Notes: generated from the sequence alone by a model not told the origin. DNA of 64,000 nucleotides from CALEMW01 sp964343835 (GCA_964343835.1 CAYFKR010000020.1:6887-70886), one strand, 5' to 3'; counted from the first letter of the stretch, positions 54,240 to 63,173 are shown. Numbers and translations: made by a program.

Positions 54240-55637
54240 CTACTGCAGGATCGCGTCCACGGCGGCCGCCGCCTGGGGCGACAGCGTCGGGAAGGCGGCG
54301 GTCTCCTCGCCGCCCAGGCCCGTGCCGTAGGAGGGATCCCAGGCCACGGCGCCCAGGTCGACCATCGGGAATTCGGTGCCGAACACGCCGTTCATCACCT
54401 CGAGGAATCCGTTGGCCACCCGCGCGTAACCGCGGTTGTTGGGGTGCACGCCGTCCAGGGAGAACAGCGTGGTGTTGGCGGCGTCTGCGGGGCTCATGCT
54501 GCCCAGCAGGGCCAGGAAGTGCATGGACTCGAACATCGACAGCGTCTGCAGATCCGCGTTGGCGTCGTAGAGGAAGACCTCCGGACGGGCCGCCACGGCG
54601 TCGTCGATGATCGTGTTGTACTCGTCCACCAGGTTCTCGACCACGGCCACCTCGTCGGCGGTCAGGGTCCACTCGCCGTCCAGGGGCAGGGCGGCGATGC
54701 CCTCGCTGCCGATGTGGCCCAGGGCCGGGAAGCGGAAGTAGGCCACGTCCTCTTCCACCGTGGGCACCTCGGTGATCATGCCCTCGGTGGCCGCGGCCAC
54801 CAGGCCGTTGAACACCGCGGGGGGCATGAAGTACGGAATGCTCGTGATGCTCGGGATGTTGGCCACGAACAGCATGGGCCGGTACCCGTGGCGATCCTCC
54901 ACACCGTCCAGCACGCCGTCCAGCAGCGCCGTGTACATGGCGCCGAAGGCCGCCGAGGGAGTCAGCGTCACGCCGACGATGGGGGTGCCACTGGTGGCGC
55001 CGCCCAGGATGTCGTTGTTACCGATCCACATCGTCGCGATGGTCGGGCCGCGGGCAATGAGCTGCTCCATCATCGTCTTGTTTCCGAACCCGTACGGGTT
55101 GCGCAGCACGATGTCGAAGTAGGAGTTGCCGGGGGCCTGGCTCGTGGTCGAGTCAAGGGCCTCGGTCATGTCCAGGGTGGTGGCGCCGGGCACGCCCAGG
55201 TTGCTGTAGGGCACCGGCCAGTTGGCGGCCAACAGCAGGGTCGGCACCTCGGCCGGAGCCGTCATGCCCACGGGGAAGATGCTCTGGGCGGCCACGTTGT
55301 AATGCAGCACGCCGGAGACCATGTCCTCATGTGGCTCACTCAGTTCCGTGGTGCCCACGCCGGGGAAGGCGATCATGGGCTGCACGAAGGAACCCGCGGG
55401 ATAGCCGAACGAGTTGGCGATCAGCTGCGGATAGCTGGTGGCCTGGCCGTTCATGATCACGCCGGCGTCCATGTAACCGGCCGTCAGGCTGTTGCCCACG
55501 GCCACGTAGTTTCCGAAGATCTCGGCGCCCTGCGGCTGCAGGTCCACCTCGACCACCTGGGGCGTATCGACCGAGCAGCCCGTCGCAAGGAGGGCCAGCA
55601 GGGTCGTGCCCGCGATCATCGTCAGGAACTTCCTCAT
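54240..55637 (-). CDS. SGNH/GDSL-family esterase lipoprotein
   Basis: 465 residues. Lipoprotein signal with 'LLATGC' (Cys21). The SGNH blocks are present: 'VAVGNSLTAG' with nucleophile Ser50, 'SNLGVPGATT', 'WIGNNDIL' with the oxyanion Asn, and 'SLDGVHPNNRGY' near residue 400 with the catalytic Asp and His. An acyl-esterase or lipase at the outer membrane is expected. ATG 55637 is preferred over the adjacent GTG 55640; GGAGGAGG precedes both. It lies right behind the FadL porin gene, so the two may release and import acyl chains. Confidence 0.9.
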   Translation of the reverse strand: MRKFLTMIAGTTLLALLATGCSVDTPQVVEVDLQPQGAEIFGNYVAVGNSLTAGYMDAGVIMNGQATSYPQLIANSFGYPAGSFVQPMIAFPGVGTTELSEPHEDMVSGVLHYNVAAQSIFPVGMTAPAEVPTLLLAANWPVPYSNLGVPGATTLDMTEALDSTTSQAPGNSYFDIVLRNPYGFGNKTMMEQLIARGPTIATMWIGNNDILGGATSGTPIVGVTLTPSAAFGAMYTALLDGVLDGVEDRHGYRPMLFVANIPSITSIPYFMPPAVFNGLVAAATEGMITEVPTVEEDVAYFRFPALGHIGSEGIAALPLDGEWTLTADEVAVVENLVDEYNTIIDDAVAARPEVFLYDANADLQTLSMFESMHFLALLGSMSPADAANTTLFSLDGVHPNNRGYARVANGFLEVMNGVFGTEFPMVDLGAVAWDPSYGTGLGGEETAAFPTLSPQAAAAVDAILQ

Positions 55638-55650
55638 CACTGTCCTCCTC

Positions 55651-56997
55651 CTAGAAACGGTAGCCGATGCCGATGCCGAAGATGTTCGCGACCGAGTCGT
55701 ACGAACCGGCGGGGTTCGTCTCGGTGTCGAACGACACGTGCTCGCCGTCGACCACGTTGGAACGCTCGTCGAAGTTCACGGACATGTAGGTGCCCGTCAG
55801 GGTGATCTTCTCGTTCAGCTCGTAGACCAGGCCGAAGGAGTAGTCGTCGCGATCGGAGTCCGGCAGCAGCGGGCTCATGGACTCGACCGGCTGGGGCGTC
55901 TGGTCCTTCACGTAGCCGCAAAGGAAGGTCAGTTCGGGGTTGACCTCGTAGGACAGGCCGGCGCGGAACTGCCAGACGTCCTCGTAGTCCTCGCGGATGG
56001 TCGCGTCCAGGGCGTCCACCTCGAAGTCCAGGGAGAGCTCGTCGAAGTGAGACCAGCCGAAGTGCACCAGGTTGATCTCCGTGCGGATCTTCGGGGTGAA
56101 CTGGTAGGCGGCGCCCACGGAGAACATGTGGGGCAGCTTGAGGTCGGCGGAGCCGTCGATGTGGTAGACGCCGTCGTCGTCGGGCGTCACGCCCATGCCG
56201 GCCAGCTGGGCGTCCACACCGGCCCGCAGGGCCGCGTACTCGGCGGTCTCGGGGATGGCGTTGGTCATGGACATGACGCCGTCGTTCACGGCCATGGTCT
56301 TCTCGTGGTGGTACATGGCGCCGAAGTTCAGCTTGTCGCTGGCCTTGATCAGCACGCCCATGGTGGGGGTGTAGTTCAGGTCGGCGGTGCCCTCGATGGT
56401 GACGTCGACGGCGTTGAGCTCGGTCATGTCGCCGCCGAAGTAGGTCGGGCTGTAGCGGTTCAGCTCCAGCTCCGAGTAGGCGATGTCGATGCCGAAGGAC
56501 AGGGCCACGTCCTCATTGACCTTCCACGCCACCGCGGGGGTCACGTAGATGGTCTTGAGGTCCACGTTGTGGCTTTCGAAGCGGCCGGCCCAGGTCTCGG
56601 GGTCGGTCCACTTCACGCCCATGCCGAAGGGGGCGTACAGACCGAAGCCGAAGGCCAGGTCGCCCGTGTTCTTGTAGTAGTAGACGCCCGGGATGGGGAA
56701 CGTCTGGTCGGCGGTCACGCCGGTGTGGGGGTCGTTGGCGCCGATCTGGGCTCCGGTGAACCGGGCCTCGGGCAGGATGGGCATGAGGTTCAGGTCCAGG
56801 GCGCTGCCTTCCAGGAAGGCCAGCCCGGCGGGGTTGTAGAAGATGGCCGAGCCGTCGTCGGCGGTGGCCGTGAACGCGCCGCCCAGGGCGGTCGCCTTCG
56901 CGCCGGCCTCGTAGATGTTGAAGCCGCCGGCCAGGGCCTGCCCGGCCGCCAGCAACACCACGATCGCCAGCATGGTGGTACGCTTGGTCCCTCGCAT
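55651..56997 (-). CDS. FadL/OmpP1/TodX-family outer-membrane porin
   Basis: 448 residues. Signal peptide MRGTKRTTMLAIVVLLAAGQALA, then the family start 'GGFNIYEAGAKATALGGAFTATADDGSAIFYNPAGLAFL'. A beta-barrel of alternating aromatic strands follows, ending in 'FGIGIGYRF' with the terminal Phe used for outer-membrane assembly. These porins carry long-chain fatty acids or other hydrophobic compounds inward. The ATG follows AAAGGAGG. It is first in a two-gene operon with the SGNH lipoprotein, 13 bases away. Confidence 0.93.
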   Translation of the reverse strand: MRGTKRTTMLAIVVLLAAGQALAGGFNIYEAGAKATALGGAFTATADDGSAIFYNPAGLAFLEGSALDLNLMPILPEARFTGAQIGANDPHTGVTADQTFPIPGVYYYKNTGDLAFGFGLYAPFGMGVKWTDPETWAGRFESHNVDLKTIYVTPAVAWKVNEDVALSFGIDIAYSELELNRYSPTYFGGDMTELNAVDVTIEGTADLNYTPTMGVLIKASDKLNFGAMYHHEKTMAVNDGVMSMTNAIPETAEYAALRAGVDAQLAGMGVTPDDDGVYHIDGSADLKLPHMFSVGAAYQFTPKIRTEINLVHFGWSHFDELSLDFEVDALDATIREDYEDVWQFRAGLSYEVNPELTFLCGYVKDQTPQPVESMSPLLPDSDRDDYSFGLVYELNEKITLTGTYMSVNFDERSNVVDGEHVSFDTETNPAGSYDSVANIFGIGIGYRF

Positions 56998-57139
56998 CGT
57001 GCCTCCTTTGGTTCACCGTCGCTCGGCGGCGACGGGGGTTCGGGGACGGATCTATGGTCGTTGGAATCGGTTTCCGTTCAGCACCGGGCACCCTACCACA
57101 CGATTGCGGGATCTTGAAACTCCAAATCCGGAGGGAAAC

Positions 57140-57167
57140 GGAAAGGGGCCCGTCGTAACGGGCCCCT
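57140..57167 (-). terminator. Terminator after ccsA
   Basis: Stem AGGGGCCCGT (57144-57153) with ACGGGCCCCT (57158-57167), four-base loop. On the minus strand TTCCGTTTCC follows. It lies 26 bases beyond the ccsA stop. Confidence 0.7.
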
Positions 57168-57193
57168 CCCATATCGCGTAGTCGTATGCGGCG

Positions 57194-58987
57194 TCAGGAC
57201 TTCTTCGGCGCCTCCCACGAGCGGAAGCGGTCCGAGAGCCACGAGGCCAGGATCAGCGCCAGCATGATGCCGCTGCCGATGAACACCCAGTCCGGCACCT
57301 TGGCGGCGTCGCCCTGGGCGTAGCTGTGCAGCCCGCTCAGGAAGTAGTTCACGCCGAAGTAGGTCATGACCACCGAGGCGATGCCCGCAAATCCGCTCGC
57401 GGCCAGCACCCAGGGACGGTTCAGGGACGGGATCCAGCGGAAGTGGATGGCGATGGCGTAGACCAGGATCGTCACCAGCGACCACGTCTCCTTGGGGTCC
57501 CAGCCCCAGTAGCGGCCCCAGGATTCGTTGGCCCACACGCCGCCCAGCAGCGTGCCGATGCTCAGCAGCCCGAGGCCCGTCACGAGCACCGTGAAGTGCA
57601 GGCGGTCCAGGGACTGGATGGCCGCACGGATCTGGGGACGGCCGGGGCCCTTGAACAGCAGCAGGATCAGGGTCAGGCCGCCCAGCAGCGAGCCGAGGCC
57701 CAGGAACCCGTAGCTGCCCGTGATGATGGTCACGTGGATGTTCAGCCAGTACGACGCCAGCACCGGCACCAGGGGCCCGATGGCGGGGTCGAAGGTCGAC
57801 AGCATGGCCACCGACAGGATCACCGTGGTCAACAGGGCCGACACGCCGCCCGACGAACCGCGCCTGTCCTTCACCTCGAAGATGATGCCGGCAAAGGCCG
57901 TGGCCAGGGCGATGAAGATGAGCGACTCGTAGCCGTTGCTCAGGGGCGCGCGGCCCGAGGCGATCCACCTCAGCACGTAGGCGTAGGTCATGTACGCCGT
58001 CGAGCCCCAGAACAGCAGCGAGCCGATCAGGTACAGCGGGTGGCGGAACGAGTACTTCTCGCCCTGCATCCTGCCGAGGTTCCAGAAGAACGCGATGATC
58101 AGGACGACGAAGGCGGCCAGGTACGGCATGGTGACGTTGCGGAACGGGTGGGACCGGTTGAGCCACAGCTCAGAGTCAACGGCGCCCGAAGAGGGCAGCA
58201 CGGCCGAACCGTAGCGCTCCTGGACCGCGCGCAGGGACTCGAGCCCCAGGTGCACCCGGCCCATGTCGCCGGCGGCGTACCCGCCGAAGAGGTTTTCGGC
58301 GATGCGTTCGTACTCCTCCACCACGGCGGAGTCGTTGATCGAACCGAATTCGCCGGGCTCCACCCAGGTGTTGTTCGGGTCGCCGGGAACGGGGAACAGG
58401 CGCACGCCGCCGCCGCCCATGGCGTTGTTGAAGATCTGCGCCCGCTCGTCGAACTTCAGCAGCTTGCGCTGCACCTTGTTGCGGTCGCGGTCGGGGGTAC
58501 GCAGGGCCTCGCGCACGTCCTCGGTGAGGCGGTAGCGGCCCGACTGGTCGAGCAGGCTGGCCAGGCTGACCCACTTGGTCTCAGCGGACACGCCCAGCAG
58601 GTCCTTCACGCCCGGGAAGCGCACCGAGAGCAGCGGGTAGTTGAACCAGAAGCGGGGGTTGGTGACCCAGCTCAGGTACAGGTCCGCGGGCTCCCACTCC
58701 TCGAAGTTCTCGCGCTTGGTGACCTTCATGCTCAGCTCGCGGACGTAGGTGTCCACGGGCTTCATGCGGCCCCGGAAGTCCTGCATGGCGAGGCGCGAGA
58801 AGATCTCGCGGTCGCCGTCGGAGAGCGGGTTCATGACCGGGGCCGTGGGGCCGTGGTCGTGGTTGTGCTCGCCGGGCGGATGGTTGTGGCCCTCGTGGCC
58901 GTCCTGGGCGAAGGCGGCCAGGGGCAGCAGCAGGGCCAGCAGCACGGCGGCTGCGGCGGCGGTGCGGATCGTGGTGCTACGCGTCAC
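57194..58987 (-). CDS. ccsA: Cytochrome c biogenesis protein CcsA with large N-terminal periplasmic domain
   Basis: 597 residues; heme export and ligation half of system II cytochrome c maturation. After a signal-like segment come a His-rich 'DGHEGHNHPPGEHNHDHG' and a periplasmic domain of about 230 residues. Then about eight membrane helices follow, with the WWD heme-binding motif 'WGRYWGWDPKETWS' near 486-500 and conserved His in 'LNIHV' and 'AIHFRW'. The usual CcsA is about 300 residues, so the N-terminal half is an addition. The start GTG 58987 overlaps the end of resB by 11 bases. A c-type-cytochrome respiratory lifestyle is implied. Confidence 0.93.
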   Translation of the reverse strand: MTRSTTIRTAAAAAVLLALLLPLAAFAQDGHEGHNHPPGEHNHDHGPTAPVMNPLSDGDREIFSRLAMQDFRGRMKPVDTYVRELSMKVTKRENFEEWEPADLYLSWVTNPRFWFNYPLLSVRFPGVKDLLGVSAETKWVSLASLLDQSGRYRLTEDVREALRTPDRDRNKVQRKLLKFDERAQIFNNAMGGGGVRLFPVPGDPNNTWVEPGEFGSINDSAVVEEYERIAENLFGGYAAGDMGRVHLGLESLRAVQERYGSAVLPSSGAVDSELWLNRSHPFRNVTMPYLAAFVVLIIAFFWNLGRMQGEKYSFRHPLYLIGSLLFWGSTAYMTYAYVLRWIASGRAPLSNGYESLIFIALATAFAGIIFEVKDRRGSSGGVSALLTTVILSVAMLSTFDPAIGPLVPVLASYWLNIHVTIITGSYGFLGLGSLLGGLTLILLLFKGPGRPQIRAAIQSLDRLHFTVLVTGLGLLSIGTLLGGVWANESWGRYWGWDPKETWSLVTILVYAIAIHFRWIPSLNRPWVLAASGFAGIASVVMTYFGVNYFLSGLHSYAQGDAAKVPDWVFIGSGIMLALILASWLSDRFRSWEAPKKS

Positions 58988-60491
58988 GGCCGGCTCCTTC
59001 CGTCGTCATGTCCTTCTTGGGCCAGATGAGGTCCCGCGCGAAGATGAGCACGAATCCCAGCGAGATCAGGATGTAGCCGATGTACGTGGGGATCTTGCCC
59101 GGATCGTAGTTGACCGAGAGGATGGTTCCCTGCTCGTCGTTGTCGTAGGACGACTGGAAGTGCTTGAACCCGCGGTGGGTCAGCGGATGGTTCATGTAGA
59201 TGCGAACCGGGCGGCCCTGGATGCCCTGGGCCTCGTCGTAGAGGCGCACGTGGCTCTCGTAGCTCGCGGGGTTGCGGCTGCCGGGGTAGTTGAGCAGCAG
59301 GAAGTCGTCCAGGGCGATGCTGTAGGGCACCGGGATGCGGATGGCGGCCAGCTTGACCCAGGCGGTGGTGCCGCCCACGTCCACGGCCGTGGCGCGATCG
59401 GCGTCCTTGGTGACCACGGTTTCGGCCCGGGCGCCGTCGGGGGAGACGACCGACAGGAGTGCGGCGGCGGGGGCCCGCTCGTCGGAGCTCATGCCGGGAG
59501 TGCTGGCCACGTGGGCGAAGGTCTCCTGCATCACGAAGGAGATCCAGCCGTCGGGGGTGCGGTAGAGGGTGCCGTCCTCCACCTCGATCACGTCGCCGGC
59601 CTCCCAGGTGGCGTCCACCTCGCCCGAACCCATGTCGGTGCGGTCCAGGGCGGCGTCGGCGCGCAGGCGCACGGTGCCGTCGTCGGCCAGGGCGAAGACG
59701 AGACCCTCGCCGCCCTCGGGCGGAGCGTCGCCCCGCACGAGGCGGTAGGGGACGCCGCGGGTGCGGCCCGTCTCGCCCTCCACCAGCAGGCTGGTCTCCA
59801 TGCCGTCGTTGCCGACCACCGCCAGCTTCAGGGCGGCGGGGCCGGAGTCGGAAGCGCGCCAGCTCTCCTCGTAGTGGGGCCAGTAGTTCTCCACGGCCAC
59901 GGTCCAGCTCGCGCCGCTCATGTCCAGCGACTTCGAGGTGACCTCGCCGGGGCGGAACAGCCGGACCGGGTACGACGCGAAGTCGTCGCCGACGGTGAGC
60001 TGCACGTGGGGCTCGCGGGACCAGATGAAGTCGGCCGACGACCCCTCGCGGATGTGCATGATGCCCTCGTACCCGAACCAGCGGGTGATGCCGGCGCTGA
60101 CCAGGATCACGATCATCGCGATGTGCACGATGACCGCGCCGGTCTGGCGGGGCTTGTAGGGCATGCGCTGGATGAACACCAGGATCAGGTTGAGGCAGAA
60201 CAGCCCGAGCAGCAGCTCGAACCACTTGGCGTTGTAGACCAGGCTCCGGGCTCCCTCGGCGCCCCAGTCGTTCTCGATGAACGTGGCCTTGGCGATGGCC
60301 ACGGCGAAAACGATCAGCAGGGCGGCTGTGAATTTGAGGGATGTGAGCGCGGCGACGACGGGATTCTTGAAGAACGTCTTCACGATGACCGTCCGTGGGT
60401 GGGTGAACGCCCGGTCCAGGGCCGTGGCCGTGGGGCCGGGCGGGTTGTCGCTCAAGGCGTTTCCAAGATAACAGCCGTATGGTGCCCCCAC
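58977..60491 (-). CDS. resB: ResB/Ccs1-family cytochrome c biogenesis protein
   Basis: Up to 504 residues; partner of CcsA in system II, thought to hold or reduce apocytochrome c. Three membrane helices are near the N-terminus ('SLKFTAALLIVFAVAIA', 'WFELLLGLFCLNLILVFI', 'AVIVHIAMIVILVSAGIT'), then a periplasmic domain of about 320 residues with 'GFKHFQSSYDNDEQGTILSVNYDPG', and a last helix 'YIGYILISLGFVLIFARDLIW'. The start is uncertain: GTG 60491 is the longest, TTG 60455 and GTG 60383 are alternatives, and none has a strong ribosome site. The gene is divergent from the Rrf2 regulator at 60604. Confidence 0.9.
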   Translation of the reverse strand: MGAPYGCYLGNALSDNPPGPTATALDRAFTHPRTVIVKTFFKNPVVAALTSLKFTAALLIVFAVAIAKATFIENDWGAEGARSLVYNAKWFELLLGLFCLNLILVFIQRMPYKPRQTGAVIVHIAMIVILVSAGITRWFGYEGIMHIREGSSADFIWSREPHVQLTVGDDFASYPVRLFRPGEVTSKSLDMSGASWTVAVENYWPHYEESWRASDSGPAALKLAVVGNDGMETSLLVEGETGRTRGVPYRLVRGDAPPEGGEGLVFALADDGTVRLRADAALDRTDMGSGEVDATWEAGDVIEVEDGTLYRTPDGWISFVMQETFAHVASTPGMSSDERAPAAALLSVVSPDGARAETVVTKDADRATAVDVGGTTAWVKLAAIRIPVPYSIALDDFLLLNYPGSRNPASYESHVRLYDEAQGIQGRPVRIYMNHPLTHRGFKHFQSSYDNDEQGTILSVNYDPGKIPTYIGYILISLGFVLIFARDLIWPKKDMTTEGAGRDA

Positions 60492-60603
60492 AAGATCCAG
60501 CGAACGGCTCGGAGTTCTTTGCTCGGCCCCCCCTTGACGAAATGCCGGGGAATGATGATCGTGAAGTCAACGATTAGTCCGAGGTCCGGTGAGCGGAGGC
60601 TCC

Positions 60604-61035
60604 ATGTTCAAGGTCGAGACGCGTTACGCATTGCACGCCATGGTGGTGCTGGCCCAGGAGGAAGGGCTCGTGCCCAACGCCCGCCTCGCCGAGCGCCTGG
60701 ACGTGTCGCTGCCCATGGTCGCCAAGATCCTCAACCGGCTCGGTCGCGGAGGGCTGGTGGCGAGCCGTCCCGGCCCCGGCGGAGGCTATTCCCTGGCCCG
60801 GGACGCCGACAAGGCGTCCATCATGGACGTGGTGAAGCTCTGGGAAGGGGAGGACTGGGGCATGCGTTGCCTCCTCGGCCTGCCCAACTGCGGCGACGAC
60901 CAGCCCTGCTCCATGCACGAGACCTGGGGCAAGCTCCGCGGCCACGTGCGCGCCATGCTCGAGGGCCACACCGTGGCCGAGATGGCGGCGGGGCAGGTGG
61001 ACATCGACCTGCCCGGAGCACCTCCCCGGACTTGA
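60604..61035 (+). CDS. Rrf2-family transcriptional regulator with cysteine triad (1)
   Basis: 143 residues. N-terminal winged helix ('MFKVETRYALHAMVVLAQEE', 'VSLPMVAKILNRLGRGGLV', 'PGPGGGYSLARDADKASIMDVV') followed by 'RCLLGLPNCGDDQPC', a C-x6-C-x5-C triad suited to an Fe-S cluster as in IscR/NsrR/RsrR relatives. The ATG at 60604 has GGAGG four bases up, better than GTG 60589. It is divergent from resB and ccsA, so regulation of cytochrome maturation in response to iron-sulfur or nitrosative state is possible, but this is inference. Confidence 0.92.
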   Translation: MFKVETRYALHAMVVLAQEEGLVPNARLAERLDVSLPMVAKILNRLGRGGLVASRPGPGGGYSLARDADKASIMDVVKLWEGEDWGMRCLLGLPNCGDDQPCSMHETWGKLRGHVRAMLEGHTVAEMAAGQVDIDLPGAPPRT

Positions 61036-61100
61036 TCCCGCACCCCGGACGGTGGCATGATGGCGGCCTGTATCGACCGCCCCACGTCCGGAGGTTCCCC

Positions 61101-61700
61101 GTGTTTCCTCGCATCCTGTCCCTTGCCGCCGTCGCAGCGCTGTTCCTGCTGGCCGGCTGCGCCGAGCGCGCACCCGCTCCCCGCTACGACGACCTCACCC
61201 GGGTCGACACCTCGTACGCGCCCATCGAGATCACGGACGTGGAAGGGGTGGCGCGCCGCCTCTTCATGGACGGTCGCGTCTACGTGGCGGGTCAGCCCTC
61301 GGCCGACGCCATCCGCGCCCTGGCCGACCGCGGCGTGACCGCGGTGGTGAACCTGCGCACGCCCAAGGAGATGGCCGACACCACGTCGGTGGACTTCGAC
61401 GAGGCGGCCCTGGTCACGGAGCTGGGCATGGAGTACGTGCACCTGCCCCTGGGCGGCGCCGACCATCCCTATCGCCCCAGCGTGCTGAGCACCTTCGACC
61501 GCGTGCTCGCCGATCACGACGGCCCCATCCTAGTGCACTGCCGCTCCGGCGGCCGGGCCAGCTACGTGTGGGCCGGCTACCTGGTGCGCCATCGCGGCTG
61601 GACCCTGGACGAGGGGTTGCGGCGGGGCATGGCCATCGGGATCTCGGATCATCCGCTGCAGGGGCTCCTGGACACGGAACTGACCCTCTCGGAACGCTGA
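61101..61700 (+). CDS. Lipoprotein with DUF442/tyrosine-phosphatase-like domain
   Basis: 199 residues. The signal peptide ends in lipobox 'LLAGC' (near residue 20). The domain has 'VYVAGQPSADAIRALADRGVTAVVNLRTPKE' and the active-site loop 'VHCRSGGRASYVWA', the C-R-S-G-x-R form of the beta-lactamase-hydrolase-like phosphatase family (DUF442/PF04273) rather than the classical CX5R. A phosphatase or rhodanese-like role at the periplasmic face is possible. The start is GTG 61101 with CCGGAGG seven bases up. It follows the Rrf2 gene by 65 bases. Confidence 0.83.
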   Translation: MFPRILSLAAVAALFLLAGCAERAPAPRYDDLTRVDTSYAPIEITDVEGVARRLFMDGRVYVAGQPSADAIRALADRGVTAVVNLRTPKEMADTTSVDFDEAALVTELGMEYVHLPLGGADHPYRPSVLSTFDRVLADHDGPILVHCRSGGRASYVWAGYLVRHRGWTLDEGLRRGMAIGISDHPLQGLLDTELTLSER

Positions 61701-61724
61701 GATCACGACGATTCCAGCAAGGAG

Positions 61725-61757
61725 CGACGGCCTCCGGGAGGGGGTCGTCGTTTCGTT
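61725..61757 (+). terminator. Terminator before the suf operon
   Basis: Stem CGACGGCCTCC (61725-61735) with GGGGGTCGTCG (61740-61750), two wobble pairs and a four-base loop, followed by TTTCGTT. Confidence 0.65.
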
Positions 61758-61812
61758 ATAATCCCTTTTGGAACAGGAAGTTGAAAAAAGTGGAAAAAAA
61801 TATCCCTGAATC

Positions 61813-61887
61813 TTGACGAATCCGATCTCCATTCCTAGCGTGTGCCCTCGTTGACAATCGTTCTCAATACGCCCGCGCCTGCGGGCG
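61813..61887 (+). promoter_or_regulatory. suf operon promoter, Fur-box-like site and leader hairpin
   Basis: TTGACG (61813-61818), 17 bases, TAGCGT (61836-61841) is a likely promoter. TTGACAATCGTTCTCAA (61851-61867) is a palindrome of the TTGAnAAnnnTTnTCAA type, very like known Fur boxes, and falls just after the expected transcription start. A 7-bp hairpin CGCCCGC/GCGGGCG (61870-61887) follows, four bases before the ribosome site. Iron-dependent repression of suf is inferred. Confidence 0.6.
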
Positions 61888-61902
61888 TTCGAGGGAGGCA
61901 CC

Positions 61903-62388
61903 ATGAAGATCTCCAAGGCCGAGGAACAGTCCCTGAGGCTCGCGGTGGCCCTGGCCGGTCACGGCGGACAGCTCACGCTGGCCGACCTGGCCGAACGGGA
62001 ACACCTGCCCGAAGCCACCATCGCCAAGCTCCTGGGGCGCCTGCGCCGTGGTGGGCTGGTGCTGGCGGTGCGCGGCCGCAACGGCGGCTACGTGCTGAGC
62101 CGGCCGGCGGGGGAGATCAGTGCCGCCGACGTGATCCGGGCCCTGGGACGTCCGGTGCTGGAGGGGAGCGAGTGCTCCTCCGACCGACCCTACGATGCCG
62201 AGTGCCCCCATGCCGGCGACTGCGGTCTGCGCAGCGTCTGGAAACACCTCTCCGACCGCATGACCGCGGTGCTGGAGTCCACGAGCCTCGCCGACCTGGG
62301 TCGGACCGAGGCGGCCGTCCAACTGCATCTGTCCGATCTCGACCCGGAGCCCCTGAGCCCCGCCGTCGGTGATTCGGGAGGGAGCTGA
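61903..62388 (+). CDS. Rrf2-family regulator of the suf operon (2)
   Basis: 161 residues. Winged helix ('LTLADLAEREHLPEATIAKLLGRLRRGGLVLAVRGRNGGYVL') plus three cysteines in 'CSSDRPYDAECPHAGDC' (C-x8-C-x5-C), a spacing unlike that of the regulator at 60604 but typical of SufR/IscR-like proteins beside suf genes. It is likely an Fe-S sensing repressor of this operon. ATG 61903 follows GAGGGAGG. It is five bases before sufC. Confidence 0.92.
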   Translation: MKISKAEEQSLRLAVALAGHGGQLTLADLAEREHLPEATIAKLLGRLRRGGLVLAVRGRNGGYVLSRPAGEISAADVIRALGRPVLEGSECSSDRPYDAECPHAGDCGLRSVWKHLSDRMTAVLESTSLADLGRTEAAVQLHLSDLDPEPLSPAVGDSGGS

Positions 62389-62393
62389 ATAGA

Positions 62394-63173
62394 ATGAGCA
62401 GTCAGAACACCCCCGTCTTCGAGTGCCGGGACCTGCGCGTCTCGGTCGAAGGCAAGGAGATCGTCAAGGGCGTGGACCTGGTCGTCCGCGCCGGCGAGAA
62501 GCACGCCCTGATGGGCCCCAACGGCTCGGGCAAGTCGACCCTCGCGAGCGCCTTGATGGGCCACCCCGCCTACGAGGTCTCGGGCGAGATCCTCCTGGAA
62601 GGCGAGCGCGTGGACGGCATGGAGCCCGACGAGCGCGCCCGACTCGGCATGTTCCTGGGCTTCCAGTACCCGGTGGCCGTGCCCGGCGTGTCGGTGGCGA
62701 GCTTCCTGCGCGCCGCCCTGTCCGCCCGCCGCGGCGCCGAGATCCCCGTGCGCGAGTTCCGCAAGGAGATGGACGCCGCCTTCGCCGAGCTGGACGTGCG
62801 CAAGGACTTCGTGTCGCGCTACCTGAACGACGGCTTCTCCGGCGGCGAGAAGAAGCGCCTGGAGATCCTGCAGATGCTCATGCTGCAGCCCCGCTTCGCC
62901 CTGCTGGACGAGACCGACTCGGGCCTGGACATCGACGCCCTGAAGGTGGTGTCCGAGGGCATCGTCAAGGCCGCCGGACCGGACCAGGGCGTGCTGCTGG
63001 TGACCCACTACCAGCGCATCCTCGACTACGTGAAGCCCGACGTGGTGCACGTGTTCATGGACGGTCGCATCGTGCGCACCGGCGGCTTCGAGCTGGCCGG
63101 CGAGCTGGAGGCCCGGGGTTACGACTGGCTCGAGCCCGTGGCCGCCGCGGCCGGGGAGGGCGACGCCGCATGA
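62394..63173 (+). CDS. sufC: Fe-S cluster assembly ATPase SufC
   Basis: 259 residues; cytoplasmic ABC-type ATPase that drives the SufBC(D) scaffold. Walker A 'GPNGSGKST' is at 41-49, the signature is 'FSGGEKKRLEILQM', and Walker B with the SufC-specific continuation is 'FALLDETDSGLDIDALK'. 'GMFLGFQYPVAVPGVSVASFLR' is the SufC Q-loop region. The end extends slightly past the usual length. The stop overlaps the sufB start by four bases (ATGA). Confidence 0.97.
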   Translation: MSSQNTPVFECRDLRVSVEGKEIVKGVDLVVRAGEKHALMGPNGSGKSTLASALMGHPAYEVSGEILLEGERVDGMEPDERARLGMFLGFQYPVAVPGVSVASFLRAALSARRGAEIPVREFRKEMDAAFAELDVRKDFVSRYLNDGFSGGEKKRLEILQMLMLQPRFALLDETDSGLDIDALKVVSEGIVKAAGPDQGVLLVTHYQRILDYVKPDVVHVFMDGRIVRTGGFELAGELEARGYDWLEPVAAAAGEGDAA

